DNA of 64,000 nt from Glandiceps talaboti. Lineage: Eukaryota; Hemichordata; Enteropneusta; Spengelidae. Made by a program: the position numbers and the translations under genes. The notes below the pieces were generated by a model that did not search any database, had not been told where the DNA came from, and was given only the letters and a program-made list of their open reading frames with translations. The stretch's first letter is position 1, and the number at the start of each line of letters is the position of its first letter. Where the stretch lies: assembly GCF_964340395.1 (NCBI RefSeq), contig NC_135564.1, forward strand, positions 18,439,431 through 18,503,430, read 5' to 3'. This document shows, in pieces, positions 1 through 11,850 of this stretch.

Positions 1-144
1 GACCCACCAAATATCGTGGCAATCGGTTCAGCGGTTTTTGACTTTAAGTTGTTTACACACACACACACACACACACATCCACACACACAGACAGACAGAC
101 GCCGGGCGATCCCTATAGCACTACTGAACAAGTTCAGTTGTGCT
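1..144 (+). repeat. Dispersed repeat family B, 3' end with CA tail
   Basis: Starts inside a repeat whose last part (CAATCGGTTCAGCGGTTTTT, then GACTTTAAGTTGTTTACACA) also occurs at 24850-24895 and, diverged, at 4165-4215. A CA/CAGA run follows, then CAAGTTCAGTTGTGCTAA. It abuts block 1 exactly at 145. Confidence 0.78.
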
Positions 145-1003
145 AACAAAATGGTCAGTAATTTGAAAGATGTACACAACAATATTTACTAAATTGAAGA
201 AAATTTCTACTCACAGAGTGAACACATTTCTTGAAAGCAAATCCCACATTTTCACTGATGTGTGATGTGTTTTTATTCCATTACTACGTATGAACCCAAA
301 GTTCATGAACATTCATTCTAACAAAACAATAAATTGTATATAAGTTTTACCTGTAAAACTGTTTGTCGCATGGGAACCCTGTAATAAAACTACTGCCGTC
401 AGACTGTGGACAAATGAATTTGATTTAATAACACTTCAAAAAGTAGGTTGGAACAGGAGAGGCTTGTATTACATTTCATGGCATGATAAGAACAGTTTAG
501 TTTTATGGCCTCTTTATGTGTGCGTCAAATGCCAAGGGGCACTTCTTATTTGTTAGTGAACAATGTACAGAGGTCATACAGCTGTTTTAAGACATCGAAT
601 AATGAAACGTAATACATAAGTCTCTGTACTTCCAACATGCTGTGTCAATTAGTTTACTTCCATGTTTATAACAAGTTCAATTCATCCACACGCTGATGCC
701 CGCTGCGCAGTTGGATGTGAAATAGTCTAGTTCCAATACGGTATCAGTATCGTTACAATTTACACCTCTAGTCACAGGCCATGTCGACATTCAGAGTATG
801 TGTGAAGTAACATTTTAGGGTTAACCAAGAATGTGTGGGCAGAGCGCACGTACTGGAACAAGTATGACACAACAACTACATGTAGGAGCACTTGTACATA
901 CATCTTCGAAATACAAGAAGTGCTATAGAAATTAGATAAATGTTATGGAGTCAGAGGTCACAACGTTGACCTGAATGAGTCATATTTCCTGAAATTAAAT
1001 GTC
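145..1003. repeat. Duplicated upstream block 1, left copy
   Basis: Nearly identical by eye, base for base, to 33488-34357, which lies directly upstream of the receptor. It begins at AACAAAATGGTCAGTAATTT and ends after the TTTCCTGAAAT segment, where the right copy runs into a TA repeat. Only scattered single-base differences were seen. No coding frame is evident; it probably holds promoter or 5' non-coding sequence of a tandem paralogue to the left. Confidence 0.92.
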
Positions 1004-2339
1004 ATTATAATGACCTAATTGTGCCATAGCATACTATATAAAATTGCTGTCATACTAGAATCAGTTTCATGTTCAGCCTCAGATTCAGCCTCATATTTGA
1101 AAAATCACGATGACACCAAACAAAAGCAGTCAAACAAGAAATAATGATAAAGCTACAGAAAATGTTCCCCTTCACACTTGACGAAAGAAGGGTCATCATG
1201 TCTCAACTTGTACAGGAACAAATACCTGACAATAGAAATAAAAGCTTGTCACCGAGACATAGGTGAAATTTCAGCTGATGTATTTGCTGCTAGGCACTAT
1301 TCCAATGATGCATCTGTAATGTAGCTGTTAAGAAAGATATTCATTTTATCCAAAAGTCTGTAGCAGTAATATTGTACGATGGGTGTGAAGTGGGCCATAC
1401 CTATGGTATTATTGCAGGTTTGAAAGATTTTGTTGTGTGTCATCGATCATGGTTTTCCGTAAATCAGACTATATGAGGATGAATCTGAGGCTCAGTACGA
1501 GACTAAATTTCGTATTGTCTTCCAATGTGAATCTGATTTTCAATCTGAGTCCAGATTTATACATGTTCAAAGCATGCATAGAGATATTCTCGGTTACCCA
1601 GCCTCTCACCACTGGGGACTCTGCCTACGAGACCACCTCAAACGATAGTCTGGGGAAACGAGATTCCAACTATCCCGTGCAGCAAAAAGCCACTGGAGCA
1701 GTGCATCATGGGGAGTACTTCCACATCCAACATAGCAGGCTGAATGATTTGGGTACCTTCACTACAGATTATCACTTCTGATTTATATTAATTACAACAA
1801 ACATTTCATGCCTCGTAAGCCCATTTTTATGCTTGGAAGAAATGTAAAGTGTGACTTCCGTGGCGGGGTAATTAATGTGGTTTCCCCACACTCTCCTCTC
1901 GGTGATCTCGTAGAAGAGCCTCCCCCAAGCAGTGAGAGTCTGGGTAATCGACACTAGTACAGAGAGTGGCATCCCGGTCTAAAGTACACAGGATGACGTG
2001 ACGGAAGTTTGCAGTAGAACATTAATAAAACAGTGCTCTTGAAGTGACACACACATCAATACTAGCCATTATTCCTTAACAGATGTGACCCCACTCTCCA
2101 CAGATGTAACCAGACCCATTTTATTCAAAGGATGAAACACAAGACAAGTAATCAAGCAATGGAGCACATACTATAAATTATTGTCGGTTTCATAATCTAT
2201 AAATAGGACTTTGTAAATTTGATTTGTCAGAAGTGAAAGTGAAGTGTCCTGGTAATGTCTTCCTCAATTATCATGGAAAAAGACATACGTTACATATAGT
2301 CATTAACTTTTATTAATTTTGAGTTGAGGTTTAGAAAGG

Positions 2340-2342
<3 letters not shown>

Positions 2343-2424
<82 letters not shown>

Positions 2425-2453
2425 TATATATATAGTGTGTGTGTGTGTGTGTG
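2343..2453. repeat. (TA)n followed by (GT)n microsatellite
   Basis: About 80 bases of alternating TA, a short interruption (GCATATATATATAG), then a GT run. It lies between duplicated blocks of the left copy. Confidence 0.97.
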
Positions 2454-2692
2454 TATAAAGAGATAACTTTTCTACAAAATGCTATAGTAGGAACTTTTCA
2501 ATGATATGTGTGACAAGTACAAAGAAATTGTAAAAGCAAAGGTTGATATAAACAGGACAACATTACCAGGTATTCAATAAAACATTGCAGGAAATGGCGC
2601 CCACACACAGGCCAACAAGTAGAGTGGCACTTCCTTACAAGATTTTAAAGTTTCAAGTTAGTTAATACCTAGGTGCCTTTTTATCACCTAAA

Positions 2693-3045
2693 GCATATTG
2701 TAAGTTGATAGCGGTAAGGCCAAATAAAAAAGTTGTTTGGTTCCGGTTAGCCGAACCCACCTAGTTTTTCACACCAACCCTAAAACAAATTTACGTATTC
2801 GAGAAAAATAGTGATCAAATCGCGAAAATCGTGAAGTCTCGCAAGAAATAGTGGGTGCGAAAACTGGCATACAATATAAAACTTTATCCTTCCAATCTGT
2901 AATAGCTGTACATCTGATAGGAAGAAATAAACAACACAAAGACCACTTGGAAAACAATGAAAAGCGTGAACTAGACACTCACAAATGAAAAAAATATACT
3001 AAAATATAAAATAAAAATTCCACCTACCCTACCTATTTTAAAATT
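2693..3045 (-). repeat. Dispersed repeat family E, copy 1
   Basis: Roughly 300 bp, inverted relative to copies at 8318-8645 and 25855-26135. Shared ends contain GGTCAGGTAACCGGAACCAA and a GTAGGTAG-type flank; the interior carries GTTTTCCAAA, TCTTTTTAAGTTGATGTCAG and CGCGATTTTATT. No coding frame. Behaves like a SINE or MITE; no clear tRNA-like head was seen. Confidence 0.75.
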
Positions 3046-3264
3046 GAATGTAATTAGAACCACACAATTCCTTTACGTCTAATCAAAACAATAGTACTAA
3101 ATATAGAAATTAAAGTAACCTAGATTTTTCCTATAGGTTAAATTGACTTTTCTCTGACATTACACTATGGTAGGAAGGAGTTTATTTGTGTTGGCAAAGA
3201 AAAGCTACACAAAAGTACGAGTGGCATAATAGCAGCACACATACAGTCAGGTACATCAAGGCAG

Positions 3265-3760
3265 GTCATCTATCTCTGAAATAGCTAAGTGTGTTGTATG
3301 ATACGCTGCTCTATGGTCATCACCCTACTACTTACACAAGTTTCATCACTATGATCAGAATGTATTCGGAATGTATATCTGATATGGATGCATATTATTA
3401 GGCGAATTAACTGTTCAAACAGTTACTTTGTCTTCGCCAGAAAAAGATAACCACATGTACACACTGGATACTTTCCGTAAATTCTAAATCAATGCATACC
3501 ATGTTATATATGCTATTTGATGCGTTAAAATATTGCCTAATTACCATATTCATACAATTTCATACAAATGAACAAGCTCTATAGGACACACATGCACTAA
3601 TATCCATAGGATATTTACCAAAACAAAATCAGTTCTTGCAAATTTCATTAGAATCAATGGAGATGTAGATTTGTGAATTGAGATTCATCATGTCCATGAC
3701 AAGCAGACGGAGAGATGCACACATGCACGCACACATGTACACATACATCACTTACTCACT
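3265..3760 (+). repeat. Dispersed repeat family C, copy 1
   Basis: Shares about 230 near-identical bases with 8808-9060 (CTGAAATAGCTAAGTGTGTT and onward) and a 3' segment (AAATTTCATTAGAATCAATG...CATGTCC) with 9388-9445. It ends in a decayed acacatgcacgc tail. Non-coding. Confidence 0.75.
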
Positions 3761-4390
3761 TGCCTACCAAATGAAGTTATTTTAGCAAAATACATGGCAT
3801 TTGGTTGTTGGTAAGGGTGCAGTCATGGTTGTAAGGGCCAATTGTGACAAAATGATTTGAACAAAATCTGCAGAATAACACTTCTAGAAACATCTCACCA
3901 GTTTCAGTCTCATTGACCAAGTACTTTTTGAGATCAAAGTATTTGACCAAAATTCACATTTTACAAATATCACTGATGAGATCATTATATGCTTAATATT
4001 TCTTCATCTATACACCCCCAAATGCATCCCCATTAAATTTCAGCCGAATCTTCTCTGAAGTTTGGGAATTAAAGTTTTTGGACCACAAAGCCACATTTTA
4101 GACTTAATTTGCATATTACACACCTGCGATGCGATCATTTTGCTTTGAACAGTTTCCCAACTAGTCCCACCAAATACCAAGGCAATCAGCCTAGCGTTTT
4201 TTGTTTAAATCGTACACACACACACACACACATACACACACACACATACACACACACACACACATACATACATACATACATACATACATACATACATACA
4301 TACATACAGGCACAGACAGACAGATAGACAGGCGGAGAGACACTAAGATAGACAGGCGGAGAGACACTGCACCCTGCCTATAGCATTGCA
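3760..4390 (+). repeat. Dispersed repeat family B, copy 2
   Basis: Parallels 24560-24905: GGCATTTGGTTGTTGGTAAG, CTGCAGAATAACACTT, CAGAAACATCTCACCA-like text and the terminal CA/CATA/CAGA tail at 4214-4325. Non-coding; reading frames across the tail are microsatellite artefacts. Confidence 0.75.
4214..4325. repeat. (CA)n/(CATA)n/(CAGA)n microsatellite
   Basis: Compound microsatellite forming the tail of a family B repeat. Confidence 0.97.
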
Positions 4391-4474
4391 AAAACTCGTG
4401 TTCGTGAGGAACTCCGTTTGAAACATAGCATCGATTAAAGCGAAAAAGTTAGAGTAAACCATTAACGCGGAAGT

Positions 4475-4950
4475 GCATGTGTACGTAACATCAAAGATTT
4501 AAATTCGAAAAAAATAATATTACCTTAGATATAGTAGCTAGAAGCTTGAAAGAACGCTAAAATTCAGTGAACTCTTCTTGAATCACTCCGATCGTTGCTG
4601 CCACTTTAAACTACTGACTGACCTCTCTGTCAACACGTCCAACACTCTTGACCCCACCATACACAAATAAGGATATGACCCCACTGTTCTTTAGACTCGT
4701 CATGTTTCAATTGACGTGAATAATGTGTAAGATAAGAACGTTAACAACTTCCCTTAGTCATACTTTCCAGGAAGAGCGGAAATTCCGCTAGACAGCTGTC
4801 ACAGGAGATATGTATACGTGCTGGGTTAACCATAGTATTCTAAACGTAAATTACCAATTGCGTGTTACAAACAAACAAACAAACAAAATATGCATTGAGT
4901 AAATGGAATATAATTTTAACTCTATATACATGTATATGTATATATAAAGT
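4475..4950. repeat. Duplicated upstream block 6, left copy
   Basis: Matches about 41333-41965: shared runs such as CTTAGATATAG, CTAGAAGCTTGAA, CACTTTAAAC, GAGGATATGACCCCAC-like text and TATATACATGTATATGTATA in the same order. It extends the duplicated unit beyond the Gypsy insertion of the right copy. Confidence 0.72.
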
Positions 4951-5559
4951 ATCTATAAAATGAATAAATTAATTTTAAAAAATAAATAAATAAATAAAAT
5001 TCCAACCTACCTACCCTATTATCTGAAGCCAGGTTATCGGACATAAACATTTTTTTTGCCTGATAGTAGAATTAAAATTTAAGAAAAAGTATATATAATA
5101 GATGTAATGAGTATATTAATGATATACGATGTTTGTTTATTTTCCTCACTTTCCTTTCGTTCATTTTAGCTACATTAAAACCTCATGTGTGAGGTTGAAA
5201 CGTTGGTAATAAAGTTTAACATAGACAAAAGGACTTCTCCTTTCTTTTACCAAACCCAATTTTACGCCGATTTGGATCGCCAGTCTAGTTGGACTGGGTG
5301 TAGCTTCTTCAACAAATACGAAGTAGCCGGAATAACGTCGGACAATGAACCGTGGTTTCAGGTAAAACTGACTCTGGATTCAATAAGGAAGTCGCAATGT
5401 TTTAGAAATGATGATAGAAAGGAAATAATGGTGTGATCTTTATTGCAGGTTCAGAGAAGATTCTGTTATTTTATATGTCCACTTTTATGTATCAATTATA
5501 CGAAAAAAAATTATATTGCTTCCTTTTTTCTTCCGTAAGGAAGAGATACATTAATGGGT

Positions 5560-6290
5560 GGCAGTCTGTCTGTCTGTCTGTCTGTGTGTCTGTCTGTCTG
5601 TGTCATCATTTTCTCCATAACGGCTTGCTCAATTCAAATGAGATTTTGAAGACGTATTCTGTAGGGTAATGGCAAGACTTGATAGGGTTTTGGTAAAACT
5701 CCCGTGAATATCAATGAGTAATTTACGTAATTAATGATTTTCGGTAATTAGGCTATATCTCAAGAATGCACACTTCAAATTCATTATAACTTGGTACACA
5801 CATTTGAGATACCAAAGCGCACCTGTCCTGAAAATACTACTAATGTAGCTTTTAGTCTTAATAAGTTATTAGCATATTTTCGATTGGCCACAAAAAGAAA
5901 AAAATTGTTTCTTGTCAGGAAATGTTGTCTAACATGGTGCGACTTTATCACCATTTTCTAAAACACGACTGGCTAAAGTCAAAAGAAATTTATTGGATGT
6001 GTTCTGTAGGGTAGTGACAAGAACTGATTAGGTTTTGGTAAACATCCCAAGAATATTAACGAGAAATTTACATAATTAATGGTTTTCGGTAATTAGGCTA
6101 TATCTCAAGAATGCACACTTCAAATTCAATATAATTTGATACATGCATTTGCAATACCAAAGCGCACTTGTCCTGAAAATATTATTGATGTAGCTTTTAG
6201 TTTTAATAAATTATTGTCATATTTTTGTAGGCCACCAAAAAGGAAAAAAAATCTCGTCAGGAAATGTTGTCTAAAGTGACGATGTGCTTA
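5560..6290 (-). repeat. Dispersed repeat family C-like, inverted, internally duplicated
   Basis: A (GTCT)n run at 5566-5602 is the complement of the CAGA tail. Behind it two tandem units of about 350 bp (about 5645-5945 and 5995-6280) share GGCTATATCTCAAGAATGCA, CACTTCAAATTCA, CCAAAGCGCAC and GTCAGGAAATGTTGTCTAA. No coding frame. Confidence 0.78.
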
Positions 6291-6299
6291 CTTTTTTTA

Positions 6300-7117
6300 C
6301 ATTCTCAATCAATGTCACAGTAGGTTGGCCAGGAAATCACTAACAGCAATGAGCAAATAGCAATCAATGAGAAAAAATAACTTATTACTTATGTTCTGTT
6401 GTATTCCAACAATTGTCTGTAGGAACGACAATCTCAAAACTTTGCCCTTATGGAAGACATTCAGTTTACGTCTGGTTTATAGATGTTTTCACTTTTTAAA
6501 TATATTTTGGTCTTATCTCACCTATGGCAAGCCGAATAGGCCAAAAAAAACATTTAAAATTGCAATTTCATTTTCAAATTCTCTTTTAATTATTGTTGTA
6601 CAATTTTGCAAAGTACAAGGTAAACGACCTGTCCTGTGGTTTGAATGTTCAAAAATAAAGCAATTCTCATAACCAGACCTACCCTAGTTTATGGTGTCGA
6701 CCCTAAACATTTTTTTTTTGCGTTCTAAATTTGTTATCTTAAATTGCGAGAAGTTATCCGTAATGACCACAGGGAGCCTAGGACCGTTGTTACAAACAAA
6801 CAAACAAACAAACAAACAAACAAACAAACAAACAAACAAACAAATATGTATGTATGGTAAATGAGATATCATTTTAAACTCATGGATAACTATCTATAAA
6901 CACGTATATAATTATGGATATGAGGGCCCGGATGCTATTAAAATTATATACTAAGAACAGAACAACTGTTTTGGAGAAGACACACAACTTTAGCCAACTT
7001 CTACATCTGTGTTAATCCTAGTAATAATATCTGAAAGTGTTCTGCTATTGTGTCACTCAGTGGGGATGACTGGTTAGCTCTGATGATGATCTCATATCCA
7101 ATAACTTTAATTATAGT
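6300..7117. other. No gene recognised; (CAAA)n at 6793-6843
   Basis: Unique-looking AT-rich sequence with one CAAA microsatellite and a fragment related to family E (ACCTACCCTAGTTTATGG... at 6679). Open frames are short and show no domain. Confidence 0.6.
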
Positions 7118-7951
7118 GCACTGCATACTCAACCTTCGGTCGTGATTGGTCAATGCGACATCACATGATGTGGACCATTCTCACGCTGTTCCACGATAAA
7201 TGACGTAGCAAGCACTATTAAATAGAACTAGTCCCTGGGGATAAGTGTACACATGTTGACTGACATTATTCGGGTGATAGCGTACGTTTGTTGCCGCGGG
7301 AGTAGCCAGTAACACCAAAACTGTCTCATTTCCCCTTGGGCTTTGCCCTCGGGGGAAACGATACTGTTTTGGTGTGACTGGTTAGTCCCTATGGAAAATA
7401 AATGTACGATATTGCCCGAATAATGTCCGTCAACATGTGTTTTATAACATACCAAACAAGAATCATACACCACAGTACACTAAAATAATTATCATAAACT
7501 TCTCCATATATGCTTCAGTAAATTTTCAATAAATAACTGCACAATAGTTCTCCAAAATACCAATCGCTATCTTGAATATAGTACTGCCTTTGATTTTTAG
7601 AGTCTTTCTCAGAGACGATGTTGGCCAGCTCTTCTTCCGAAATTTCGACAAATCGATCAAACTATTCACTGCTTTGGCCGTTGCTTGCGGTCGTAGTTGC
7701 AGACGAGCCAGACACGTCTGTATTCGCGCACATAGAAGAATTCATCATGAGGCACTAAACGATGGAACTAGTCCCTATGGGCCGTAACATGTGATGTCGC
7801 ATTCACCAATCACAACCGAGATTTGAGTATGTGGTGTTTTATAATTCCACATGTTCCATCGATATGCGCCTCATGATGGCGTCAGCTATGCACGAATACA
7901 GATGACATTTAAAAGAACAACAAAATATAAACATGTCTGGCTCGTCTGCAA
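7118..7951. repeat. Nested foldback (inverted-repeat) element
   Basis: Three inverted-repeat pairs lie in one 830-bp stretch. Outer: about 7123-7170 with 7788-7831 (GTGATTGGTCAATGCGACATCACATG against its complement). Inner hairpin: 7247-7341 with 7352-7440, sharing ACACATGTTGAC, CATTATTCGGG, ACCAAAACTGT and a loop near TTGGGCTTTGCCC. Third: 7698-7760 with 7868-7950 (TGCAGACGAGCCAGACA, CTGTATTCG, CATCATGAGGC). No transposase. Most like nested MITE/foldback elements. Confidence 0.82.
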
Positions 7952-7988
7952 TTAACTATACAGCTGGTCAAAACCGAGTTGTATACCA

Positions 7989-8007
7989 GGGGGGGGGGGG
8001 GGGGGGG
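7989..8007 (+). repeat. Run of 19 guanines
   Basis: Uninterrupted G tract just after the foldback region; could form a G-quadruplex or be length-variable. Confidence 0.9.
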
Positions 8008-8317
8008 TTATTGCTTAAATCTACATTTTATGAACATTTCCTGTTTCAGATGAACATATGTAACATAAACCCATGTCTTGTGAGTTCCAGTGTGAGTACT
8101 CTGGAGTTTTTGCACTCGTGTTTTCCACTTCACTTTCTCTGGCTATGGCCTATGCTCATCAAAGTACAGCAGTACGCATGGGTTACCATAATTGCTGAAA
8201 TGTTACTTTAATTTTTATTCAGAGTGTTTATTCAGAATGTCAAAAAATATGATGATGAATTTAAAGCAAACTTATTTGCTTAAAAATAATGTACTTAAAC
8301 TACTTATTTGTGTAATT

Positions 8318-8645
8318 TGAAAATAGATGGGGTAGGTAGATTTTTTATTTTATGTTATTATATATTTTTTTTCATATGTGAGTCTAATTCAGGCTTTCCA
8401 TTGTTTTCCAAATGGTCTGTGTGTTGTTTATTTATTCGTATATCAGATGTAAAGCCATTACAGATATGAAGAATAGTTGTATATATTGTCTTTTTAAGTT
8501 GATGTCAGTTTCCGCACACACTATTTTTTATTTTCGCGATTTTATTATCATTTTCCACGAATACGTAATAAAAGGTTTAGGGTCGGCGTGAAAAAATAGA
8601 TGGGGTCAGGTAACCGGAACCAAACAACTTTTTTTTATTTGGCCT
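8318..8645 (+). repeat. Dispersed repeat family E, copy 2
   Basis: Plus-orientation copy, the most complete of the three: GATGGGGTAGGTAG at one end and GGTCAGGTAACCGGAACCAA at the other. Related short fragments occur near 5010, 6680, 41900 and 52840. Confidence 0.75.
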
Positions 8646-8799
8646 TTATACTTCCTTTATTCTTTGCTTTTGGAAACGGTTAAGCCAATCGACTGACAAT
8701 TTTTAAGATCATATCAGGTGTTCAATGACAACCATAGAATAAATAGGATTGTTCTTATCTACCATGCCTCCAAACAAAATATTTGAACACATCAACGCA

Positions 8800-9520
8800 C
8801 ATCATCTATCTCTGAAATAGCTAAGTGTGTTGTATGCTACGCTGCTCTATGGTCATCACTACTTTCACCCCAAGTTTCATCACTATGATCAGAATGTATT
8901 CTGAATGTATATCTGATATGGATACTTGTACATATTATTATGTGAATAAACTGCTCAAACAGTTACTGCTCTACTGGTGTTATATTAATTGAAGCTTTCA
9001 CAATTATGTTGCTTCGTCGGAAGACGATAACCACATGTAAACACTGAATGTTTTCTGTAAATTTTAAATCAATGCATACCATGTTAAATGATATTTGATG
9101 CGTTAAGATTTTGCCTAATTACCGAAAATAATTAATTATGTAAAGGACTTGAAATAATTAATTAAATGATATTGAACGTGTGCTCAAATAGTTGCCATTG
9201 ATACGAATTTGAAGATTTGATTCTTTAGATATATCATTAATTATGCAAATGACTCTTTAAGAATTAAAAGCTACATAAACAAAACTCTATGGAACACACA
9301 TATACTAATATTCACAAGATGTTTACGAAATCAAAAATCAGTTTTTGCCATTACCAAAAGGAATATGAGTACTACCTGTAGTGTAGCAAATTTCATTAGA
9401 ATCAATGCAGATGAAGTAGATTTTAATAGTTATCATGTCCGGGACAGACAGACAGACAGACAGATAGACAGACACGCATGCACGCACACGCACACGCACA
9501 CACATACACACACACACACA
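8800..9520 (+). repeat. Dispersed repeat family C, copy 2 with CAGA tail
   Basis: Longer copy of the family at 3265, ending CATGTCCGGGACAGACAGACAG and leading into CA and CATA repeats. The microsatellite appears to be the 3' tail of the element. The CR1-like LINE fragment sits directly after the CATA run. Confidence 0.72.
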
Positions 9521-9617
9521 TACATACATACATACATACATACATACATACACACATACATACATACATACATACATACATACATACATACATACATACA
9601 TACATACATACATACAT
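9447..9617. repeat. (CAGA)n/(CA)n/(CATA)n microsatellite
   Basis: Compound microsatellite immediately 5' of a truncated LINE. A frame reading through it into the LINE is an accident of the repeat. Confidence 0.97.
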
Positions 9618-10440
9618 TAGTAAATCACATTCTTAAAGAGATTGATAAAGGGAATTTCACTCTAGGGGTATTTATTGATTTCAGTAAAGCGTTCGATACA
9701 ATCGATCATTCGATCTTATTAGCCAAGCTTGAACATTACGGGTTCCGGGGCACTTGTCATAACTGGTTCAAAAGCTACCTGTCAGGTCGCTCTCAGTGTG
9801 TCCAGCTAAACGGTCATATATCGGAGAAACGTTTTATTCACTTTGGAGTACCTCAAGGCTCTGTACTAGGCCCGACTTTGTTTTTAATATATATAAATGA
9901 TCTTCCAAACTCGTCCTCTTTCTTTGATTTCCGTTTGTTCGCAGACGATATCAATCTCTTCCATACCTATTCACAGGTTGGGGAAATTAATTTGGATCAT
10001 GTTTCGGGTCAATTACACGAGGTTCAACGTTGGCGCAATACAAACAAATTGACAATAAATAGTGAAAAATCTCATTTTATCGTATTTAGAGAGCGCAAAA
10101 AGAAAGTAAATTTGATTGGTGATATCTCATTACAAGGCAAAACCATCAAGGAGGAGGATGTTGTCACCTTTGTGGGAATTACTTTAGACAAACATCATTA
10201 AACCACTGTACAATTTATTGTTACCGTATGTTCTTCATAAGTACTATGAACTCCGAGGCACTATGTATTTCCTTTTGCTATATCACTTTGCTGTCAAACA
10301 TTGTATATAACTATGGTAGGGGACAGGCTTGAATAGCTGTAAGTTAAATCCCGATTCCCCTATTTACCCACGAAATAGTATTTTTGTATGTGTATCTGTA
10401 ATGTTCATTTGTGTTTTTGGGTAAATAAACACTATATAAA
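9618..10440 (+). mobile_element. 5'-truncated CR1/Jockey-like non-LTR retrotransposon
   Basis: Encodes the back part of a reverse transcriptase: GVFIDFSKAFDTIDHSILLA, FGVPQGSVLGPTLFLIYIND and the catalytic FADD box (RLFADDINLF), then LTINSEKSHFIVF and VTFVGITLD. The frame ends at 10199-10201; the full reverse transcriptase C-terminus and the endonuclease are missing. About 240 bases of 3' non-coding sequence follow and end AATAAACACTATATAAATAA into a CATA repeat. The element is therefore flanked by the same tetranucleotide repeat on both sides. The RT frame is open, so this is a fairly young insertion. Confidence 0.88.
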
Positions 10441-10529
10441 TAAATACATACATACATACATACATACATACATACATACATACATACATACATACATACA
10501 TACATACATACATACACACATACACACTG
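10441..10529. repeat. (CATA)n microsatellite
   Basis: Directly follows the LINE 3' end. Confidence 0.97.
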
Positions 10530-11470
10530 TACCAGGCTCAGTAAATATCTTAACAAATATACACTGAAACACTTGAAAGGGATATAATAAGAACATTTTA
10601 TTTCAATATCTTCTTTGTATTCTGTGTATATTTATCTGTTTATAATATTAAATATCAAAAGTCTAGCAAAATACATGTTCTTTCTATATTTTTACTTCTA
10701 AAAGTAGTTCATGATAAAACATTGTATAAAATCTGGAGTAAAATAGTTGTATCTGGTATTTAATTCTGCACACAAACGAAGTTTTAAAAACTAATTACAA
10801 TACCGTAATAAACAATTCTTGTTATACAACCAAGGTTCCAATTACTAACGATTAACTTTTCGCCTGTTTGTCAGGGTTTATCAAACTGGCTGTATGTTGT
10901 GGTGGGGAGGGGGGGGGTAACAATGACGTAATTCGTATGCCTCCCCATCTCTTGTCATAAAGCCAGCAAACAAAATCTGTCGAATTGAACTGAAGAAAAT
11001 GTACTCGTCAGTAACTAGAATCCTTGGAACTAACTTTACTATGTTTTACAAACTTGATGAATATATTTTGACCTGCACTAGCTGCAACTGGGATATTTTT
11101 TTTCATGACATAAGCAAATATTTATTAACTAGAAATTGGGCAATAATTACTTATATAACCAGATTTAAACTGAATGCCCTTCCGTAGGGGTATCGTCTTG
11201 CTGTCATGAATATAATTCAAACTCCCTGTTCAAACCACACATTGCGCCCTCACTGTACACTGAATATATAGAGGTCAATGTAAAGGTCACCAGTGTTACT
11301 ACAATTTTGCGAAGTAATACACGTAGGCTAAATCGTGAACAATAGTGTTGAAGACCAACAATTTATTTTGGTAGGCTTATAGATTTCATAATATTGTTAT
11401 AAATCATACTTTATTACACCTGATGAATGTGTATATTTCCCGAGATACTGCATTAATTACACGATCATAT
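10530..11470. other. No gene recognised
   Basis: AT-rich, with a G-rich patch at 10899-10918. Short frames only. Confidence 0.55.
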
Positions 11471-11669
11471 GACATGACTCACACCAAACAGCAAAGTGTC
11501 TGTGTATTACAGTTTTTGAGGTATGCAGTAAATCAAATATGTGGTCACATTTGCATATATCAAAAAACAAACTGATGTGCATATGTCCCATATGATATGT
11601 CATCTTTGTGGTTTGAAAGAAATCATATATTGCATGTCTGAGAAATAAAATATTACAGATGGAAGGATG

Positions 11670-11745
<76 letters not shown>

Positions 11746-11746
11746 T

Positions 11747-11796
<50 letters not shown>

Positions 11797-11850
11797 GGAG
11801 TCCATTGTAGTACCCTCCCATTGGGGAGGGGCTAATTAGCAATTTAGCAA
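11470..11850 (+). repeat. Dispersed repeat family D, copy 1, with (CAGA)n at 11670-11798
   Basis: Shares GTGCATATGTCCCATATGA, TTTGAAAGAAATC and ATATTGCATGTCTGAGAAA with 27565-27650, and the motif TGTATTACAGTTTTTGAG with 28850 and 29557. It ends in a short hairpin ACCCTCCCATTGGGGAGGGG. Lies just past the receptor 3' end. Confidence 0.75.

Larger units (their letters stand above)
1455..3240. repeat. Duplicated upstream blocks 2-5, left copies
   Basis: Four colinear matches to the right copy: about 1515-1585 with 35465-35535, 1975-2040 with 35545-35610, 2475-2700 with 35605-35855, and 3070-3210 with 35860-35985. They are clearly more diverged than block 1 and are separated by unrelated insertions (TA repeat, family E repeat). 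Confidence 0.8.

Noticed and set aside
5170-5215. Hammerhead ribozyme-like GAAAC after a short hairpin
   Set aside because: The required CUGAUGA core before stem II is missing.
5185-5362. Possible exon reading FYADLDRQSSWTGCSFFNKY with donor-like gtaaaa
   Set aside because: No family recognised, a weak donor and no partner exon. The preceding text (GAGGTTGAAACGTTGGTAAT) looks like a retroelement 3' region. Left unannotated.
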